A stretch of DNA of 38,280 nucleotides from positions 1-38,280 of the forward strand of contig JAGZSY010000043.1 in the NCBI GenBank assembly GCA_018380885.1. Reading direction: 5' to 3'. Position 1 is the stretch's first letter. Every line of letters begins with the position of its first letter. The notes beneath the pieces were generated by a model, which worked only from the letters and a program-made list of their open reading frames with translations, was not told the origin of the DNA and did no database searches. Made by a program: the position numbers and the translations under genes. This document shows, in pieces, positions 38,255 to 38,280 of the stretch. This DNA comes from Enterocloster asparagiformis. GTDB taxonomy: Bacteria > Bacillota > Clostridia > Lachnospirales > Lachnospiraceae.

Positions 38255-38280
38255 ATGGCAAGTCAAGTAATGAGAATCAC
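38255..38280 (+). CDS. rpsJ: Ribosomal protein S10, first codons only
   Basis: The window ends nine codons into a gene starting MASQVMRIT, which matches the start of clostridial ribosomal protein S10. A strong promoter, a structured leader and an AAAGGAGG ribosome site precede it, as expected for the first gene of the S10-spc ribosomal operon. The rest lies outside the window. Confidence 0.85.

Overview
The window looks like a chromosomal segment of a spore-forming, gut-type member of the Clostridia, most likely Lachnospiraceae. This is inferred from content: a SCIFF peptide with its radical SAM maturase beside tgt and yajC, two subtilisin-family proteases (one Csp-like), choline-binding-repeat wall proteins, low-GC Gram-positive style promoters with strong AGGAGG-type ribosome sites, and a moderately GC-rich core. 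The first ~3.7 kb is clearly more AT-rich than the rest.

Layout. 1-3.7 kb is an accessory island: the 3' end of an IS256-family transposase, a two-gene unit (XRE-type regulator plus a 267-aa protein I do not recognise), and a wrecked IS1182-type transposase. 3.8-7.6 kb holds a Nudix hydrolase, a cytidylate-kinase-like protein, a small zinc-ribbon protein and a secreted choline-binding-repeat protein. 7.9-18.0 kb is a surface-glycan cluster on the + strand: a thiamine-diphosphate (TPP) enzyme, a sugar epimerase/dehydratase, a C-methyltransferase of the sugar-modifying type, an NADP-type secondary alcohol dehydrogenase, and three family-2 glycosyltransferases, one with two catalytic domains. 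It is followed by a polyprenyl-phosphate sugar phosphotransferase (18.3 kb) and a giant LytR-CpsA-Psr (LCP) ligase (19.8 kb). Read together, these make an unusual, probably carbon-branched sugar, build it into a lipid-linked glycan and attach that glycan to the wall.

22.9-28.4 kb is proteostasis and envelope: HtrA-like protease, a divergent ClpX, a Csp-like subtilase (minus strand) and a signal-peptidase-II-like protein. 28.4-29.2 kb is gene-free but highly structured: a 260-nt near-perfect inverted repeat with two nested hairpins, then ~500 nt of purine-rich tandem repeats. 29.2-33.7 kb is the conserved SCIFF neighbourhood (TIGR04086-like membrane protein, scfA, scfB, tgt, yajC) plus a HAD phosphatase. 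34-38 kb has a second, GTG-started subtilase, a COG1092-like methyltransferase, a second choline-binding-repeat protein paralogous to the first, and the promoter, structured leader and first codons of rpsJ, the start of the S10 ribosomal protein operon.

The observations I rate highest are the 260-nt nested inverted repeat, the putative branched-sugar cluster with its odd alcohol dehydrogenase and 37-nt hairpin repeats, the ClpX paralogue lacking the RKH loop, the LCP protein with ~360 residues of disordered cytoplasmic sequence, and a clpX promoter whose -35 box lies in the loop of the preceding terminator. All positions were read by eye; no alignment or folding was run.
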